A stretch of DNA of 64,000 nucleotides from Aestuariibacter sp. (GTDB taxonomy: Bacteria; Pseudomonadota; Gammaproteobacteria; Enterobacterales; Alteromonadaceae): assembly GCA_017794925.1 (NCBI GenBank), contig CP051238.1, positions 4,680,785 to 4,744,784 of the forward strand, given 5' to 3'. Shown piece after piece: positions 33,291-42,868 of the stretch (its first letter is position 1; each line of letters starts with the position of its first letter). The position numbers were made by a program, and so were the translations under genes. The notes under the pieces are model-generated. The model was not told the origin of the DNA, did no database searches, and saw only the letters and a list, made by a program, of their open reading frames with translations.

Positions 33291-35519
33291 ATGAAAATGA
33301 AAAAAACACTGTCACTTGCAGCTGCCATTGCTATTGCACTGTCGCCTGTAGTGATGACCGCACCAGCACACGCCGAAGCAGAGCCAAAATCAAACAAATT
33401 TTGGTGGCCCGATCAATTAGATGTTAGTCAGTTGCGCGCACATGGTATTGCGTCTAACCCGTATGGTGAGCAGTTCGACTACGCCGCCGAGTTTGAATCG
33501 TTAGACCTTAAAGCGGTGAAAGAAGATATTCGCGCCGTGTTAACTGAATCCCAAGATTGGTGGCCAGCTGACTATGGTCACTATGGTCCTTTCTTCATCC
33601 GAATGGCCTGGCACGCAGCCGGTACTTACCGTGTACACGACGGTCGCGGTGGCGCAGGTGGTGGTCAACAACGCTTTGACCCTCTGAACAGCTGGCCAGA
33701 CAACGCCAACCTGGATAAAGCGCGTCGTTTGTTATGGCCGGTTAAATCTAAGTACGGCCGCAAGATCTCCTGGGCTGACCTGATGGCACTTACCGGTAAC
33801 GTCGCGCTGGAAGACATGGGCTTTAAAACCTTCGGTTATGCCGGTGGTCGCGAAGATGACTGGGAACCAGATTATGTATACTGGGGCCCGGAAGGCATAA
33901 TGCTGACTGACGAGCGTCGTGACAAATTTGGTAAACTCAAAGGCCCACTGGCTGCGGTTGAAATGGGCTTAATCTACGTAAACCCGGTTGGCCCGCACGG
34001 CAACCCTGATCCACTACTGGCAGCAAAAGACATTCGTATGTCGTTTGGCCGTATGGCGATGAACGATGAAGAAATCGTAGCGCTAATTGCAGGCGGACAC
34101 ACATTTGGTAAAGCGCACGGCGCGAAGAAACCAGAAGAATGTGTTGGTGCTGAGCCGGCAGCGGGAGCCATCGAAGACCAAGGCTTTGGTTGGAAAAATA
34201 AGTGTGGTAAAGGCCATTCTGAAGATACGACTACTAGTGGTCTTGAAGGTGCATGGACAGTAACACCCACCCAATGGACCACCAACTACCTGGACAACCT
34301 GTTTAGCTTTAACTGGGTGAAAACTAAGAGCCCGGCTGGCGCAATTCAGTGGGTTCCGGACACAGACGCAGCAGCGAACATGGTACCTGACGCCCACGAT
34401 CCAACTAAGCGTCACAAGCCAATCATGTTCACTACTGATATCGCGATGAAAGAAGATCCGGCTTTCCGTAAAATCGCCGAGCGCTTCCGTGAAGATCCCG
34501 CTGAATTCGAACTGGCGTTTGCAAAAGCCTGGTTCAAGCTAAATCACCGTGACTTAGGCCCTCGGGCTCGCTATTTAGGTGACGAAGTACCAGAAGAAGT
34601 ACTGGTATGGCAGGATCCGATTCCAGAAGTTAACCACGAGCTGGTATCTGACCGTGATGTGGCAAAACTGAAAGAAGATATCCTGGATACTGGATTAAGC
34701 GTTCAGGAACTGGTTCGCGTAGCCTGGGCCTCAGCAGCCAGCTACCGTGGTACTGACATGCGTGGTGGTGCAAACGGTGGACGTGTTCGCCTTGCCCCTC
34801 AAAACGGTTGGGAAGTGAACAACCCGAAAGAACTCGACAAAGTACTGCTTAAACTTGAAAAAGTGAAGAACAGCTTTAACCGTAAAGCCTCTGGTAACAA
34901 GCGTATTTCGACTGCCGATATCATTGTCCTTGCAGGTGCAGCTGCGATTGAAAAAGCAGCTAAAGCCGCTGGTCACGATGTCACAGTACCTTTTGTACCA
35001 GGTCGTATGGATGCCAGCCAGGACATGACCGACGTTGAATCATTTGCTTATCTAGAGCCGGTAGCGGATGCATTCCGCAACTACTATGCGCCAGAGAAGA
35101 ACTATTTGTCTCCTGCTGAAGCGTTAATAGAACGCGCTGACCTGTTAAACCTGTCAGTACCAGAGATGACTGCGCTGTTGGGTGGTTTACGTTCACTGGA
35201 TGCGAACTACAAAGGCGCGAAGCACGGCGTATTTACTGAGAAGCCGGGAACACTGAGCAACGACTTCTTCACCAACCTGCTGGACATGGGCACAGTGTGG
35301 AGCAAGACTGACAAAGAAGGTGTTTACGAAGGGCGCGACCGCAGCACAGGTAAAGTGAAGTGGACCGCAACGCCAGTGGACCTGATTTTTGGTTCAAACA
35401 CGGAACTGCGTGCCATTGCGGAAGTGTACGCAGCGGGTGATGCGGACGAGAAGTTTATCAATGACTTCGTATCAGCCTGGACGAAGGTAATGCAAAACGA
35501 CCGTTTTGACCTGAAATAA
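33291..35519 (+). CDS. katG: Exported catalase-peroxidase KatG
   Basis: The 742-residue protein has a clear Sec signal (MKMKKTLSLAAAIAIALSPVVMTAPAHA, residues 1-28), so it should be periplasmic, unlike most KatG but like KatP-type enzymes. The N-terminal haem domain has distal R104, W107 and H108 (RMAWHAAG). The Tyr and Met of the Met-Tyr-Trp crosslink lie in IYVNPVGP and SFGRMAMND, and the proximal His in GGHTFGKAHGA. The second, haem-free domain is complete. It removes hydrogen peroxide by catalase and peroxidase activity. AGGAGAGG precedes the ATG; a terminator follows, and it is probably monocistronic. Exactly what regulates it is not visible. Confidence 0.96.
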   Translation: MKMKKTLSLAAAIAIALSPVVMTAPAHAEAEPKSNKFWWPDQLDVSQLRAHGIASNPYGEQFDYAAEFESLDLKAVKEDIRAVLTESQDWWPADYGHYGPFFIRMAWHAAGTYRVHDGRGGAGGGQQRFDPLNSWPDNANLDKARRLLWPVKSKYGRKISWADLMALTGNVALEDMGFKTFGYAGGREDDWEPDYVYWGPEGIMLTDERRDKFGKLKGPLAAVEMGLIYVNPVGPHGNPDPLLAAKDIRMSFGRMAMNDEEIVALIAGGHTFGKAHGAKKPEECVGAEPAAGAIEDQGFGWKNKCGKGHSEDTTTSGLEGAWTVTPTQWTTNYLDNLFSFNWVKTKSPAGAIQWVPDTDAAANMVPDAHDPTKRHKPIMFTTDIAMKEDPAFRKIAERFREDPAEFELAFAKAWFKLNHRDLGPRARYLGDEVPEEVLVWQDPIPEVNHELVSDRDVAKLKEDILDTGLSVQELVRVAWASAASYRGTDMRGGANGGRVRLAPQNGWEVNNPKELDKVLLKLEKVKNSFNRKASGNKRISTADIIVLAGAAAIEKAAKAAGHDVTVPFVPGRMDASQDMTDVESFAYLEPVADAFRNYYAPEKNYLSPAEALIERADLLNLSVPEMTALLGGLRSLDANYKGAKHGVFTEKPGTLSNDFFTNLLDMGTVWSKTDKEGVYEGRDRSTGKVKWTATPVDLIFGSNTELRAIAEVYAAGDADEKFINDFVSAWTKVMQNDRFDLK

Positions 35520-35541
35520 GCGGTTAGATAGCAAGATGTGT

Positions 35542-35570
35542 AAAAGCGGCGCATTGAGTGCCGCTTTTTT
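35542..35570. terminator. katG: Terminator after katG
   Basis: AAAAGCGGC (35542-35550) pairs with GCCGCTTTT (35560-35568), followed by further Ts. The A-rich left arm means it can also work on the minus strand for the small gene that ends at 35584. Confidence 0.88.
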
Positions 35571-35583
35571 ATTTCAGGTTATT

Positions 35584-35766
35584 TTAGATTAAACCCGCGA
35601 CTTCCAGAATCTGTCGCATTTGCCCTTCCGTTACCGTACTTGGACACAACCCTCTGCTAATCAAATCACTGCGGACTATAGCAGGGTCGCAAGGTGCATC
35701 AATCTTTGCGTTACGCTGAACGTAACGAACCAATTGCTTTTGAAGTTGCCGGGTTAAACAAGACAT
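35584..35766 (-). CDS. Small hypothetical protein (60 residues)
   Basis: I do not recognise this protein. It starts at an ATG with AGAGGT at about 5 nt spacing and ends just before the katG terminator, which could also serve it. The chain (starting MSCLTRQLQKQLVRYVQRNA) is basic at the N terminus, has three cysteines (near residues 3, 26 and 41) and is probably helical, with no membrane segment or signal. Good translation signals in an otherwise empty gap favour a real gene, but no homology can be claimed. Confidence 0.5.
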   Translation of the reverse strand: MSCLTRQLQKQLVRYVQRNAKIDAPCDPAIVRSDLISRGLCPSTVTEGQMRQILEVAGLI

Positions 35767-35927
35767 ACATACCTCTACTTCTCTGTTTGCCTTACACCAA
35801 CAGCCATAGCTGCTGTGTACAAAAATTGTGCATATCCCGGACCAGAATTTAAATAGTGTTATCTATTAACCGCTTAACAAAATCACGTTTTTCAGCCCTC
35901 AACAAACTGTCAAATATTCCGACAGCA

Positions 35928-36347
35928 CTACCCTAACCATTGATTTAACACTACATGGGTCTTGATTTTTAAGATGTCATCAATGGTATCAATGTGTTCT
36001 CGTATCTCATGTAAACGCCGCATTGTGTCAGCTTTAATGAGCACAATGAGATCGCATTCACCGGTAACGCCATAGCAGGACACGACCTCAGGTATCGCTC
36101 TGAAATAGGGTACAACATCAGCACATCGAGCACGCTTGTGTTGAATTTCCAGGTAAGCGGCAACCCCTTCTTTCTGTGATTCCGATAGCATTACCTGATA
36201 GCCACGAATGACATTGTTTAATTCCAGCTTTTTAATCCGCTCGGTGACCGCAGAGCGTGACAAACCCACCTCATCAGCAATCGCTGACACGCTGGCTCTC
36301 GCGTTTTGTCTTAATTGCGCGATAATCGCGTGATCAAATTTATCCAT
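35928..36347 (-). CDS. Lrp/AsnC-family regulator
   Basis: The 139-residue protein has the Lrp helix-turn-helix (ASVSAIADEVGLSRSAVTERIKKL) and the RAM ligand-binding fold (EVVSCYGVTGECDLIVLIKA). It is a little shorter than Lrp (about 164), lacking the N-terminal arm. Such proteins sense amino acids and often control adjacent transporters. It is divergent from a YjeH-like amino-acid exporter across 282 bp, so it most likely activates that gene when methionine or branched-chain amino acids are abundant. Confidence 0.92.
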   Translation of the reverse strand: MDKFDHAIIAQLRQNARASVSAIADEVGLSRSAVTERIKKLELNNVIRGYQVMLSESQKEGVAAYLEIQHKRARCADVVPYFRAIPEVVSCYGVTGECDLIVLIKADTMRRLHEIREHIDTIDDILKIKTHVVLNQWLG

Positions 36348-36629
36348 GGTATCCCATCACTTTGGCGGCTTATTAGTCAGTCACCGGCAAAATGACGGCG
36401 ACAATCCACCGAATGCCGGTTAATTAACACATAATGAAAAGTAAAAACGCAGTATATTACGCAATATGCTTTAACGCAGTGTAAATCAGCACTTTTTGAG
36501 ATTCGCAGATATCTCCTCGAAACCTAAAAAAGCAACGACACTTTAAGTATTTAAAATCAAATGGTTAATTAAAAAATATAAGATAAACGGTTAGCTCGAA
36601 TTTATTTCATCAGGAACCAAAAACACATT

Positions 36630-37886
36630 ATGCAGCACAGTGCGAATAAAATTGGACGTTGGCAGGGCGCCGGATTACTCACCACCACTTTGTTGGGTAC
36701 CAGTGTATTTATCCTGCCTCAAATGACGATTGAGACGGCCAGTCAGTGGGCCATGTTAAGTTGGGTGCTCCTGACCGTCGCCATACTGCCGGTTGCTATG
36801 GTGTTCGCCAAACTGTCTTCGCAGTTTCCCCATGCAGGTGGTCCTGCCTATTTTGTTGAAAAAGCCTTTGGCAAATCGGCTGGCCGCACCATTGGATTGC
36901 TGTTTCTGTTTGTTGTGCCTATCGGTGCTCCCGCCGCAATTATCATGACTTACTGGTTTATCGAAACCTTGTTCGGGCTATCAGCAGATTGGGCACTGCC
37001 GATTCAGCTGAGCATTATCGTACTGTTATTTTTACTTAACTACCGGGGTATTCAGTTTTCCGCCACCATGCAGTTAATGCTCACATTAGTTATCACTTTA
37101 GTGGTTATTGCTATGGTCGCGAGTCAGTCTTTGCTGCCCACTGCCGATTACACGGCCTTCTCCACTATTCCCTTTGATATTGACCCCATGCTGGCTGCAA
37201 TGGGTATTGCGTTCTGGAGTTTTCTGGGAATAGAGGCTATCTCGCATTTGGCAGAGGACTTTAAAAGCCCCAAACAGGATCTGGTTCCAGCCATTATGAC
37301 AGGCACTATACTGGTTGGGCTCATTTATCTGGGCTGTACCTACTTGTTAATCGATACCCCCGTGACAGATTCTCTCAGTATGGTAATCGTGTTCGATCAG
37401 CTATTTTCAGGTGGTGGGGCTTACGTCATCGGCGCTCTCGGTGTGGCCGGCGGCCTGGCAACCGTGAATGTATACACCGCCAGTTTGTCGCGCCTGATCT
37501 GGAGTCTGAGCAATGACAATGTGTTACCGCGCTACTTTCAGGCGTTAAACCGTCATCAGGTGCCCCAGCGCGCTCTGCAGTGCATATTGATTGTTATGAC
37601 TGCGACGTTAATTATTACGCATTACAGTGCACATGATTTAGAAGATTTAATCGGTTGGGTTAACGGCGTCTTTGTGCTGATCTATCTTGCCAGCATGCTA
37701 GCGGCGGTGCGCTTGCTATCCAAACGTCACCGACCGCTCGTTGCCATGAGTTGCTTATTCTGTGCAACTATAGCTGTCGGGCTGGGAACAAAAATGCTGT
37801 ACGCGTTAGGGTTGTTTACCGTGTTTGCACCGCTATTGTGGTATCAGCAGCGGTATATATTGCCCCGATTAAAGCGCAGTGCTTAG
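36630..37886 (+). CDS. yjeH: YjeH-like APC-family amino-acid exporter
   Basis: The 418-residue protein has about eleven or twelve transmembrane segments. GRWQGAGLLTTTLLGTSVFILPQ at the N terminus carries the APC helix-1 break that binds the amino group. The segments FVVPIGAPAA, FWSFLGIEAISHLAEDFKSPKQD and VNGVFVLIYLASMLAAV align in order with E. coli YjeH, an exporter of methionine and branched-chain amino acids. Divergence from an Lrp-type regulator supports an amino-acid-induced efflux role. The ribosome site is weak. Import of another amino acid is possible. Confidence 0.85.
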   Translation: MQHSANKIGRWQGAGLLTTTLLGTSVFILPQMTIETASQWAMLSWVLLTVAILPVAMVFAKLSSQFPHAGGPAYFVEKAFGKSAGRTIGLLFLFVVPIGAPAAIIMTYWFIETLFGLSADWALPIQLSIIVLLFLLNYRGIQFSATMQLMLTLVITLVVIAMVASQSLLPTADYTAFSTIPFDIDPMLAAMGIAFWSFLGIEAISHLAEDFKSPKQDLVPAIMTGTILVGLIYLGCTYLLIDTPVTDSLSMVIVFDQLFSGGGAYVIGALGVAGGLATVNVYTASLSRLIWSLSNDNVLPRYFQALNRHQVPQRALQCILIVMTATLIITHYSAHDLEDLIGWVNGVFVLIYLASMLAAVRLLSKRHRPLVAMSCLFCATIAVGLGTKMLYALGLFTVFAPLLWYQQRYILPRLKRSA

Positions 37887-37909
37887 GGACTGTTGATCGA
37901 AATTTGGCC

Positions 37910-38548
37910 TCAAGCTTTCAATGCAACCAAGGCGTCAATATTACCCTGGGTTATAGCCGGTAGCGCCTTGGTAATGCTTTCAATTGGCCAATCCCACCAG
38001 CCCAGGCTTTCTAGTCGGGCAATCGTTTCGTCGTCAAAACGCATTTTTAGTACCTTGGCAGGATTACCGGCGACGACAGCATAGGCAGGCACGTCTTTTG
38101 TCACTACTGACTTGGAGGCGATAATTGCACCATTACCGACCGTTACCCCCGGCATAATGGTGGTATCGTAGCCAATCCACACATCGTTCCCGATTTGAGT
38201 ATCCCCTTTGTAAGGCAGCTCGCCGGGCTTTGGTGCAGCCGACTCCCAGCCATTTCCAAAAATATAAAAAGGATAAGTACTTACACCATTTAGAGGATGG
38301 TTAGCGCCATTCATGATAAAGGTGACTTTATTGGCAATCGCACAAAACTTACCAATCACTAATTTGTCACCGATAAAATCAAAGTGATAAAGCACGTTTT
38401 TCTCGAAGTCCCGCGCCAACTCAGGGTCGTCAACGTAGGTGTAATCCCCCACGATAATATTGGGAGACTGAATAATATTTTTTAAAAAAGTAACTTGCTT
38501 CGCGGCCTCAATGGGGGCCACCTGATTCGGATTTGGACCGGTTGTCAC
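37910..38548 (-). CDS. Vat/CatB-like xenobiotic acetyltransferase
   Basis: The 212-residue protein begins at GTG, with AAGGAGG seven bases upstream. It is a left-handed beta-helix (hexapeptide) acetyltransferase of the streptogramin A/chloramphenicol type: DKLVIGKFCAIANKVTFIMNGANHPLNG holds the catalytic His (NGANH), and IGNDVWIGYDTTIMPGV and AIIASKSVVTKDVPAYAVVAGNPAKVL are coil repeats. FGNGWE and LGWWDWPI also match Vat proteins I recall. It should acetylate a hydroxyl of an antibiotic or similar compound using acetyl-CoA. The close likeness to Vat does not prove drug resistance; chromosomal homologues often act on unknown substrates. Confidence 0.88.
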   Translation of the reverse strand: MTTGPNPNQVAPIEAAKQVTFLKNIIQSPNIIVGDYTYVDDPELARDFEKNVLYHFDFIGDKLVIGKFCAIANKVTFIMNGANHPLNGVSTYPFYIFGNGWESAAPKPGELPYKGDTQIGNDVWIGYDTTIMPGVTVGNGAIIASKSVVTKDVPAYAVVAGNPAKVLKMRFDDETIARLESLGWWDWPIESITKALPAITQGNIDALVALKA

Positions 38549-38584
38549 AATGCTTCCTCCTTGTTACAGGAAGCAAGCCATGAC

Positions 38585-39619
38585 TTAATCGTAAGCCCTT
38601 AGCGTTGCTTCCAGGGTACCTGGTGTGCCAGTTGAAGACGATAAGCTGCGAACATCAGCATGCTTGAGCTGACCCACAAATTTACCACGCCAGTGACCTG
38701 CCTGTTGTTCAGATGCGGTGACTTCCTGAATGATAGCAATCATTTTTACAATAGCATCAGTGAGCGCAAAGTTACTGTTTGTCGCTGCAATCACCTGACG
38801 CTTCATTTCAGGCTGGGTGATTTTAAGCGACTTCACAACTTTGCTGTCTTCCAGATGATACATGGCCGATGACGGCAGTATCATTAAACCTTCACCTTGA
38901 ATAACCTGGCGAAGCCCTGTCATTAACTGACCTGAATACGCTTTGTCGTGCTTCAGCGCCACGCCGGTTTCCCGTTCGTACTTATCAATCAAACGGCCGA
39001 GTGCGTCTTTAATACCCGGTGTCAGCAGTTCGTACTGGCTCAATTCCCAAAATCGAATAGACTCTCTGGCTTTGAGTGAGGTGTAGTTATCGGACGCCTC
39101 ATTAACCCCTACCACCAAATACATAAACTCTTCGATCAGTGGATAAACTGACATAAAGCGCGGCTCGACTTCCTGTTCATAAGTTAATGCAATATCGACC
39201 TGATTGGTTTGCAACCACTCTTTAACGGCGTAGGAAGGTCCGGTACTAATCTCCAGCTTTAACTGCGGATACCACCTTGTTACCTGCGCAATCAACGACA
39301 TTGACAACACATTACCAATCGACGGTAACATGCCCACCCGCACTTTACCTTGCTGCACTGCGGCCAGTTGCTGCAGTTCTATTTTCGCGTTGTTAATGTC
39401 ATCAATGAGTTTACGGGCGTGTTTTTCAAACAACTTTCCCGCTGGCGTCAGGCTAACGCCCTTAAAGCTGCGCTCAAATAGTGCACTGCCCATTTCTCGC
39501 TCTAAATTTGCAAGCTGCTGACTTATTGCTGGTTGGGCAATATCCAGTTCCCTCGCTGCAGCGGCAATACTTCCTTTTTGCACGGTTACAAGAAAATACT
39601 GTAGCTGTTTAGAATTCAT
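38585..39619 (-). CDS. LysR-family regulator (Nac/CynR-like)
   Basis: The 344-residue protein has a LysR winged helix (IAAAARELDIAQPAISQQLANLEREMG) and a type 2 periplasmic-binding effector domain (VRVGMLPSIGNVLSMSLIAQV, GEGLMILPSSAMYHL). It carries an extra 35 or so C-terminal residues beyond the usual 300. It is divergent from a TonB receptor-TauE/SafE-aminotransferase operon across 476 bp and is the natural candidate to control it. Its effector may be the compound handled by that operon. The ribosome site is poor but the start fits the helix-turn-helix position. Confidence 0.9.
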   Translation of the reverse strand: MNSKQLQYFLVTVQKGSIAAAARELDIAQPAISQQLANLEREMGSALFERSFKGVSLTPAGKLFEKHARKLIDDINNAKIELQQLAAVQQGKVRVGMLPSIGNVLSMSLIAQVTRWYPQLKLEISTGPSYAVKEWLQTNQVDIALTYEQEVEPRFMSVYPLIEEFMYLVVGVNEASDNYTSLKARESIRFWELSQYELLTPGIKDALGRLIDKYERETGVALKHDKAYSGQLMTGLRQVIQGEGLMILPSSAMYHLEDSKVVKSLKITQPEMKRQVIAATNSNFALTDAIVKMIAIIQEVTASEQQAGHWRGKFVGQLKHADVRSLSSSTGTPGTLEATLRAYD

Positions 39620-40095
39620 AATGGTTAGGACTCTTCAAGTGTACTGCCTCTACCTGGTATACGAAATCATCGATTTGTAACAAACCTTTTATAATTCAGT
39701 ATATTCAACTTTTCCTATTTGAATTCAGCAAGTTACATGCCACCACTTGGTCAGGTTTTGAGAGGTTAATGTTAAATTATTGTATGGTTCAAATTTATTA
39801 TAAAATATTTTATTGTACCAATTTCATGTTAAACCCATGATTTAATTGATCTAAATCTTAGGCTCAATATTTTATTTATAACCCTCAATATTCTTTTTTC
39901 TTCCGATCTACCGTGCTCTTTTTTTAGTCTCATTACAGACGATGGCGCGTGTTGTCGTCCTCACTAAGCTCAAGAAATGTTTAAGTTTGGTGCTTACGCG
40001 TACCATTTTGGGGCAATTTTGGCCATCAGCGTGATTTCACGCTTTGCGCGTATGCACCTAAAAAGATCATAGCTATATGGCAATTTAGGGAACAC
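39620..40095. promoter_or_regulatory. Divergent control region between LysR gene and TonB-receptor operon
   Basis: This 476-bp region is AT-rich in the middle (39700-39900) and codes for nothing I can support. It contains an FNR-like element at 39846-39859 and, close to the receptor gene, a small hairpin GCGTGA-TT-TCACGC near 40030-40043 in what may be a long 5' leader. I do not recognise any riboswitch class. LysR-type T-N11-A motifs are too frequent in this AT-rich DNA to choose one. Confidence 0.5.
39846..39859. promoter_or_regulatory. FNR/Crp-like half-matching site
   Basis: TTGAT-CTAA-ATCTT matches the FNR pattern TTGAT-N4-ATCAA at 8 of 10 fixed positions. It lies about 240 bp upstream of the receptor ATG. 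Oxygen-responsive control is only a possibility. Confidence 0.25.
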
Positions 40096-42696
40096 ATGAT
40101 GAAACTCAATAAATTAAATGCAGCGGTACTGGCAGGTCTTGCCGGTTACTCGCTTTCAATGACAGTCGCCACTTCTGCGTTTGCAGAAGAAGCTGCTGAA
40201 GAAAACGTTGAAAAAATTGCGGTTGTTGGTGCACGTGGTGCCCCCCGCTCAGTAACCAGCTCACCAGTACCGGTAGACGTACTGACTGCCGACGACATTA
40301 ACGGCGTAGCCTCATCTGATATGAACGACATCATGATGACGTTGGTTCCCTCTTATACTCTGAGCCGTCAGCCAATTTCTGATGGTGGTACATTCATTCG
40401 TCCAGCGTCACTGCGTGGCCTGCCTACCGACAAAACATTGGTGTTGGTAAACGGTAAGCGTCGCCACCGTGCTGCATTGGTTCAAATCGGTGGTTCTGGT
40501 ACACAGGGTCCTGACCTGGCAACCATTCCTGCAGCTGCATTAGGCAGTGTAGAAGTACTGCGTGACGGTGCCGCTGCACAGTACGGTTCAGATGCTATCG
40601 CTGGGGTAATCAACTTCCAGCTTAAAAACAACGCTGAAGGCGGTTCACTGTCTTTGGACGCTGGTCAGTATTATGAAGGCGACGGTCAACAATACACTAT
40701 CAGTGGTAACAAAGGATTCTCATTAGGCGACGACGGTTTCCTGAGCATCTCTGCTGAAGTCACTGATTCAGAAGCCACTTACCGCGGTGAGCAATACTGT
40801 GAGGGCTGGTTCTGTGTGGACGACCAGTCTGAACAATACATTGCAGATGCAGAAGCAATGGGTCGCTCAGTGCACGGCACTGACGGTGAAGTTCAACCTT
40901 GGGGTCAACCAAACTACAGCGGTGCAAAAGTCTTCCTGAACGCAGGCTATGCACTGTCTGGTGATATGGAACTTTACAGCTTTGCGAACTATTCAGAAAG
41001 CGAAGGTGACGGTTCATTCTTCTATCGTTATCCAAACAACGGAACTATCCAGGACCTGCGTGAAATTGACGGTACTATCTACTCTCCGCTTGAAAAATTC
41101 CCAGGTGGTTTCACGCCTCGTTTCTTTGGTGACATCACTGACTACTCATTTGCTGCTGGCTTAAAAGGCATGGCAGGTTCATTGGGTTATGACATCAGTG
41201 GTCGTTACGGCTATAACGAAATTTCTTACACCTTGGCAAACACTATCAACCCATCTATGGGCAGTGCGTCTCCAACCAAATTCCACCCTGGAGACCTGAG
41301 CAACGACGAATTGCAATTCCAGGCTGATTTTACGTACGACCTTGCTGAATATGTATTCGCATTTGGTTTGAGCTACATGGAAGAGTCTTACGAGATCTCT
41401 CAGGGCGATGAAGCGTCTTATGCTGTTGGCCCACACTCAATTCCTGATCCATACGGTCTGTGTTCTCGCGTTGATAATGGCTTTGGTCTGGCTACTGACG
41501 AGCAAGTTGCAACAGCTGTGGCAAACGGCTTGGATTGTAGCGACTCAAGCGACCCGGTTTATCAGGCTGTTGGTGTAGGTTCTAACGGTTTCCCTGGTTA
41601 CTCGGACGAGTTCACCGGTACTTACGAGCGTGACTCTTACGCAGTTTACGGTGATATCTCTGGTGATTTAACTGACGCATTGTTCGCACAAGCGGCGATT
41701 CGTTTCGAAGACTACTCTGACTTCGGTTCGGAAGTGGTTTACAAAATTGCCGGTATTTACCAACTGACTGATGAATTAGCACTGCGTTCATCTTACGGTA
41801 CTGGTTTCCGTGCGCCTACTCCAGGTCAGCAAGGTACCACTAACGTATCAACCCGTCTGCCAAACGGTTTCCCTGTTGCAACTGGTTTGTTCCCAGCGAA
41901 CAGCGTAGTAGCACAGGCATTGGGTGCTGAAATTCTTAAGCCAGAAACGTCTACCAACTTTACCTTTGGTTTAACGGCTGAGTTCGACAGCTTAACCCTG
42001 ACTGTTGACTATTATCACATTCTGCTGGAAGACCGTGTCAACGCAATCTCCACCAAAACCGTATCAACGGATCCTACATCAGGCGAAGCCTACGACAACT
42101 ACCTGGCGCTTGACGCTGCGGGCGTAGTCGGTGCTAACACTATCGGTGGCGTATTCTTCTTCCAAAACGCGTTTGATACCGTTACTGAAGGCTTGGATGT
42201 TGTTGCCACTTACAGCATGGAGTCTGATATGGGTGACACCATGATCACGGCTTCATTTAACTACGGTACCAACGAGTTTGATGGTGACCCAGGTGACTTA
42301 TTCAATCTGGAAGACCGCTTTGACTTTGAAAACGGCACACCGAGTACACGTGGAGTATTCTCTGTTAAACATTCTATGGACGACTTTAGCGTTACCGCCC
42401 GTTTGAGTTACTACGGCTCTTACGAAAACTCAAATGGTATATTAACAGATGAGTCTGGTGATCCTATAGGCGTGGCACAGATTCAGGAGTTCGATCCTGA
42501 GTACATGTTCGACCTGGAAGGTACCTACTTCATCAACGAAACACTGTCGGTGTCTCTGGGTGCACGTAACCTGTTCGACAACTACCCGGATCCAGGCACC
42601 ATCGGTGAAACCTGCTGTGGTCGTATCTACCGCTCAGACTCTATCGTAGACTGGCAAGGTGGCTACTACTACATGAAGCTGAACGCAACGTTCTAA
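40096..42696 (+). CDS. TonB-dependent receptor of the aminotransferase locus
   Basis: The 866-residue receptor has a signal peptide (ending about residue 30, SAFA), a TonB-box-like VEKIAVVGARG, a plug domain (LTADDINGVASSDMNDIMMTLVPSYT, LRGLPTDKTLVLVNGKRRHR, GAAAQYGSDAIAGVINF) and a complete barrel ending in KLNATF. The plug resembles receptors for small organic ligands more than siderophore receptors. AGGGA precedes the two adjacent ATGs (40096, 40099). It is followed by a strong hairpin, then a TauE/SafE permease and a Tat-exported aminotransferase, suggesting uptake of an amino compound. Codon use is enriched for highly expressed codons compared with its neighbours, which suggests strong expression. 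Confidence 0.9.
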   Translation: MMKLNKLNAAVLAGLAGYSLSMTVATSAFAEEAAEENVEKIAVVGARGAPRSVTSSPVPVDVLTADDINGVASSDMNDIMMTLVPSYTLSRQPISDGGTFIRPASLRGLPTDKTLVLVNGKRRHRAALVQIGGSGTQGPDLATIPAAALGSVEVLRDGAAAQYGSDAIAGVINFQLKNNAEGGSLSLDAGQYYEGDGQQYTISGNKGFSLGDDGFLSISAEVTDSEATYRGEQYCEGWFCVDDQSEQYIADAEAMGRSVHGTDGEVQPWGQPNYSGAKVFLNAGYALSGDMELYSFANYSESEGDGSFFYRYPNNGTIQDLREIDGTIYSPLEKFPGGFTPRFFGDITDYSFAAGLKGMAGSLGYDISGRYGYNEISYTLANTINPSMGSASPTKFHPGDLSNDELQFQADFTYDLAEYVFAFGLSYMEESYEISQGDEASYAVGPHSIPDPYGLCSRVDNGFGLATDEQVATAVANGLDCSDSSDPVYQAVGVGSNGFPGYSDEFTGTYERDSYAVYGDISGDLTDALFAQAAIRFEDYSDFGSEVVYKIAGIYQLTDELALRSSYGTGFRAPTPGQQGTTNVSTRLPNGFPVATGLFPANSVVAQALGAEILKPETSTNFTFGLTAEFDSLTLTVDYYHILLEDRVNAISTKTVSTDPTSGEAYDNYLALDAAGVVGANTIGGVFFFQNAFDTVTEGLDVVATYSMESDMGDTMITASFNYGTNEFDGDPGDLFNLEDRFDFENGTPSTRGVFSVKHSMDDFSVTARLSYYGSYENSNGILTDESGDPIGVAQIQEFDPEYMFDLEGTYFINETLSVSLGARNLFDNYPDPGTIGETCCGRIYRSDSIVDWQGGYYYMKLNATF

Positions 42697-42728
42697 GCGA
42701 CGCGTCATTATGATGCTATAAACTGATA

Positions 42729-42752
42729 ACGACCAGCCGCATGGCTGGTCGT
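42729..42752. terminator. Strong hairpin after the TonB receptor (terminator or attenuator)
   Basis: ACGACCAGCC and GGCTGGTCGT form a ten-pair perfect stem with a GCAT loop, 33 bp past the receptor stop. The following CTGTATC is not U-rich, so it may partly terminate or protect the receptor mRNA, leaving some read-through to the permease. Confidence 0.6.
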
Positions 42753-42868
42753 CTGTATCAGGTAACTCATCGCGATCTACGCGACAAACCGCCCAAAAGA
42801 TTATACTTTCTACTTTATAAATATTACAAAAAATCGAATTTTTATTTAACAAGTGGAGCACTGTTGTT

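Noticed and set aside
39860..40095. Riboswitch-like leader before the TonB receptor
   Set aside because: A long leader with a small hairpin is visible, but no conserved core of cobalamin, TPP, SAM or other known classes.
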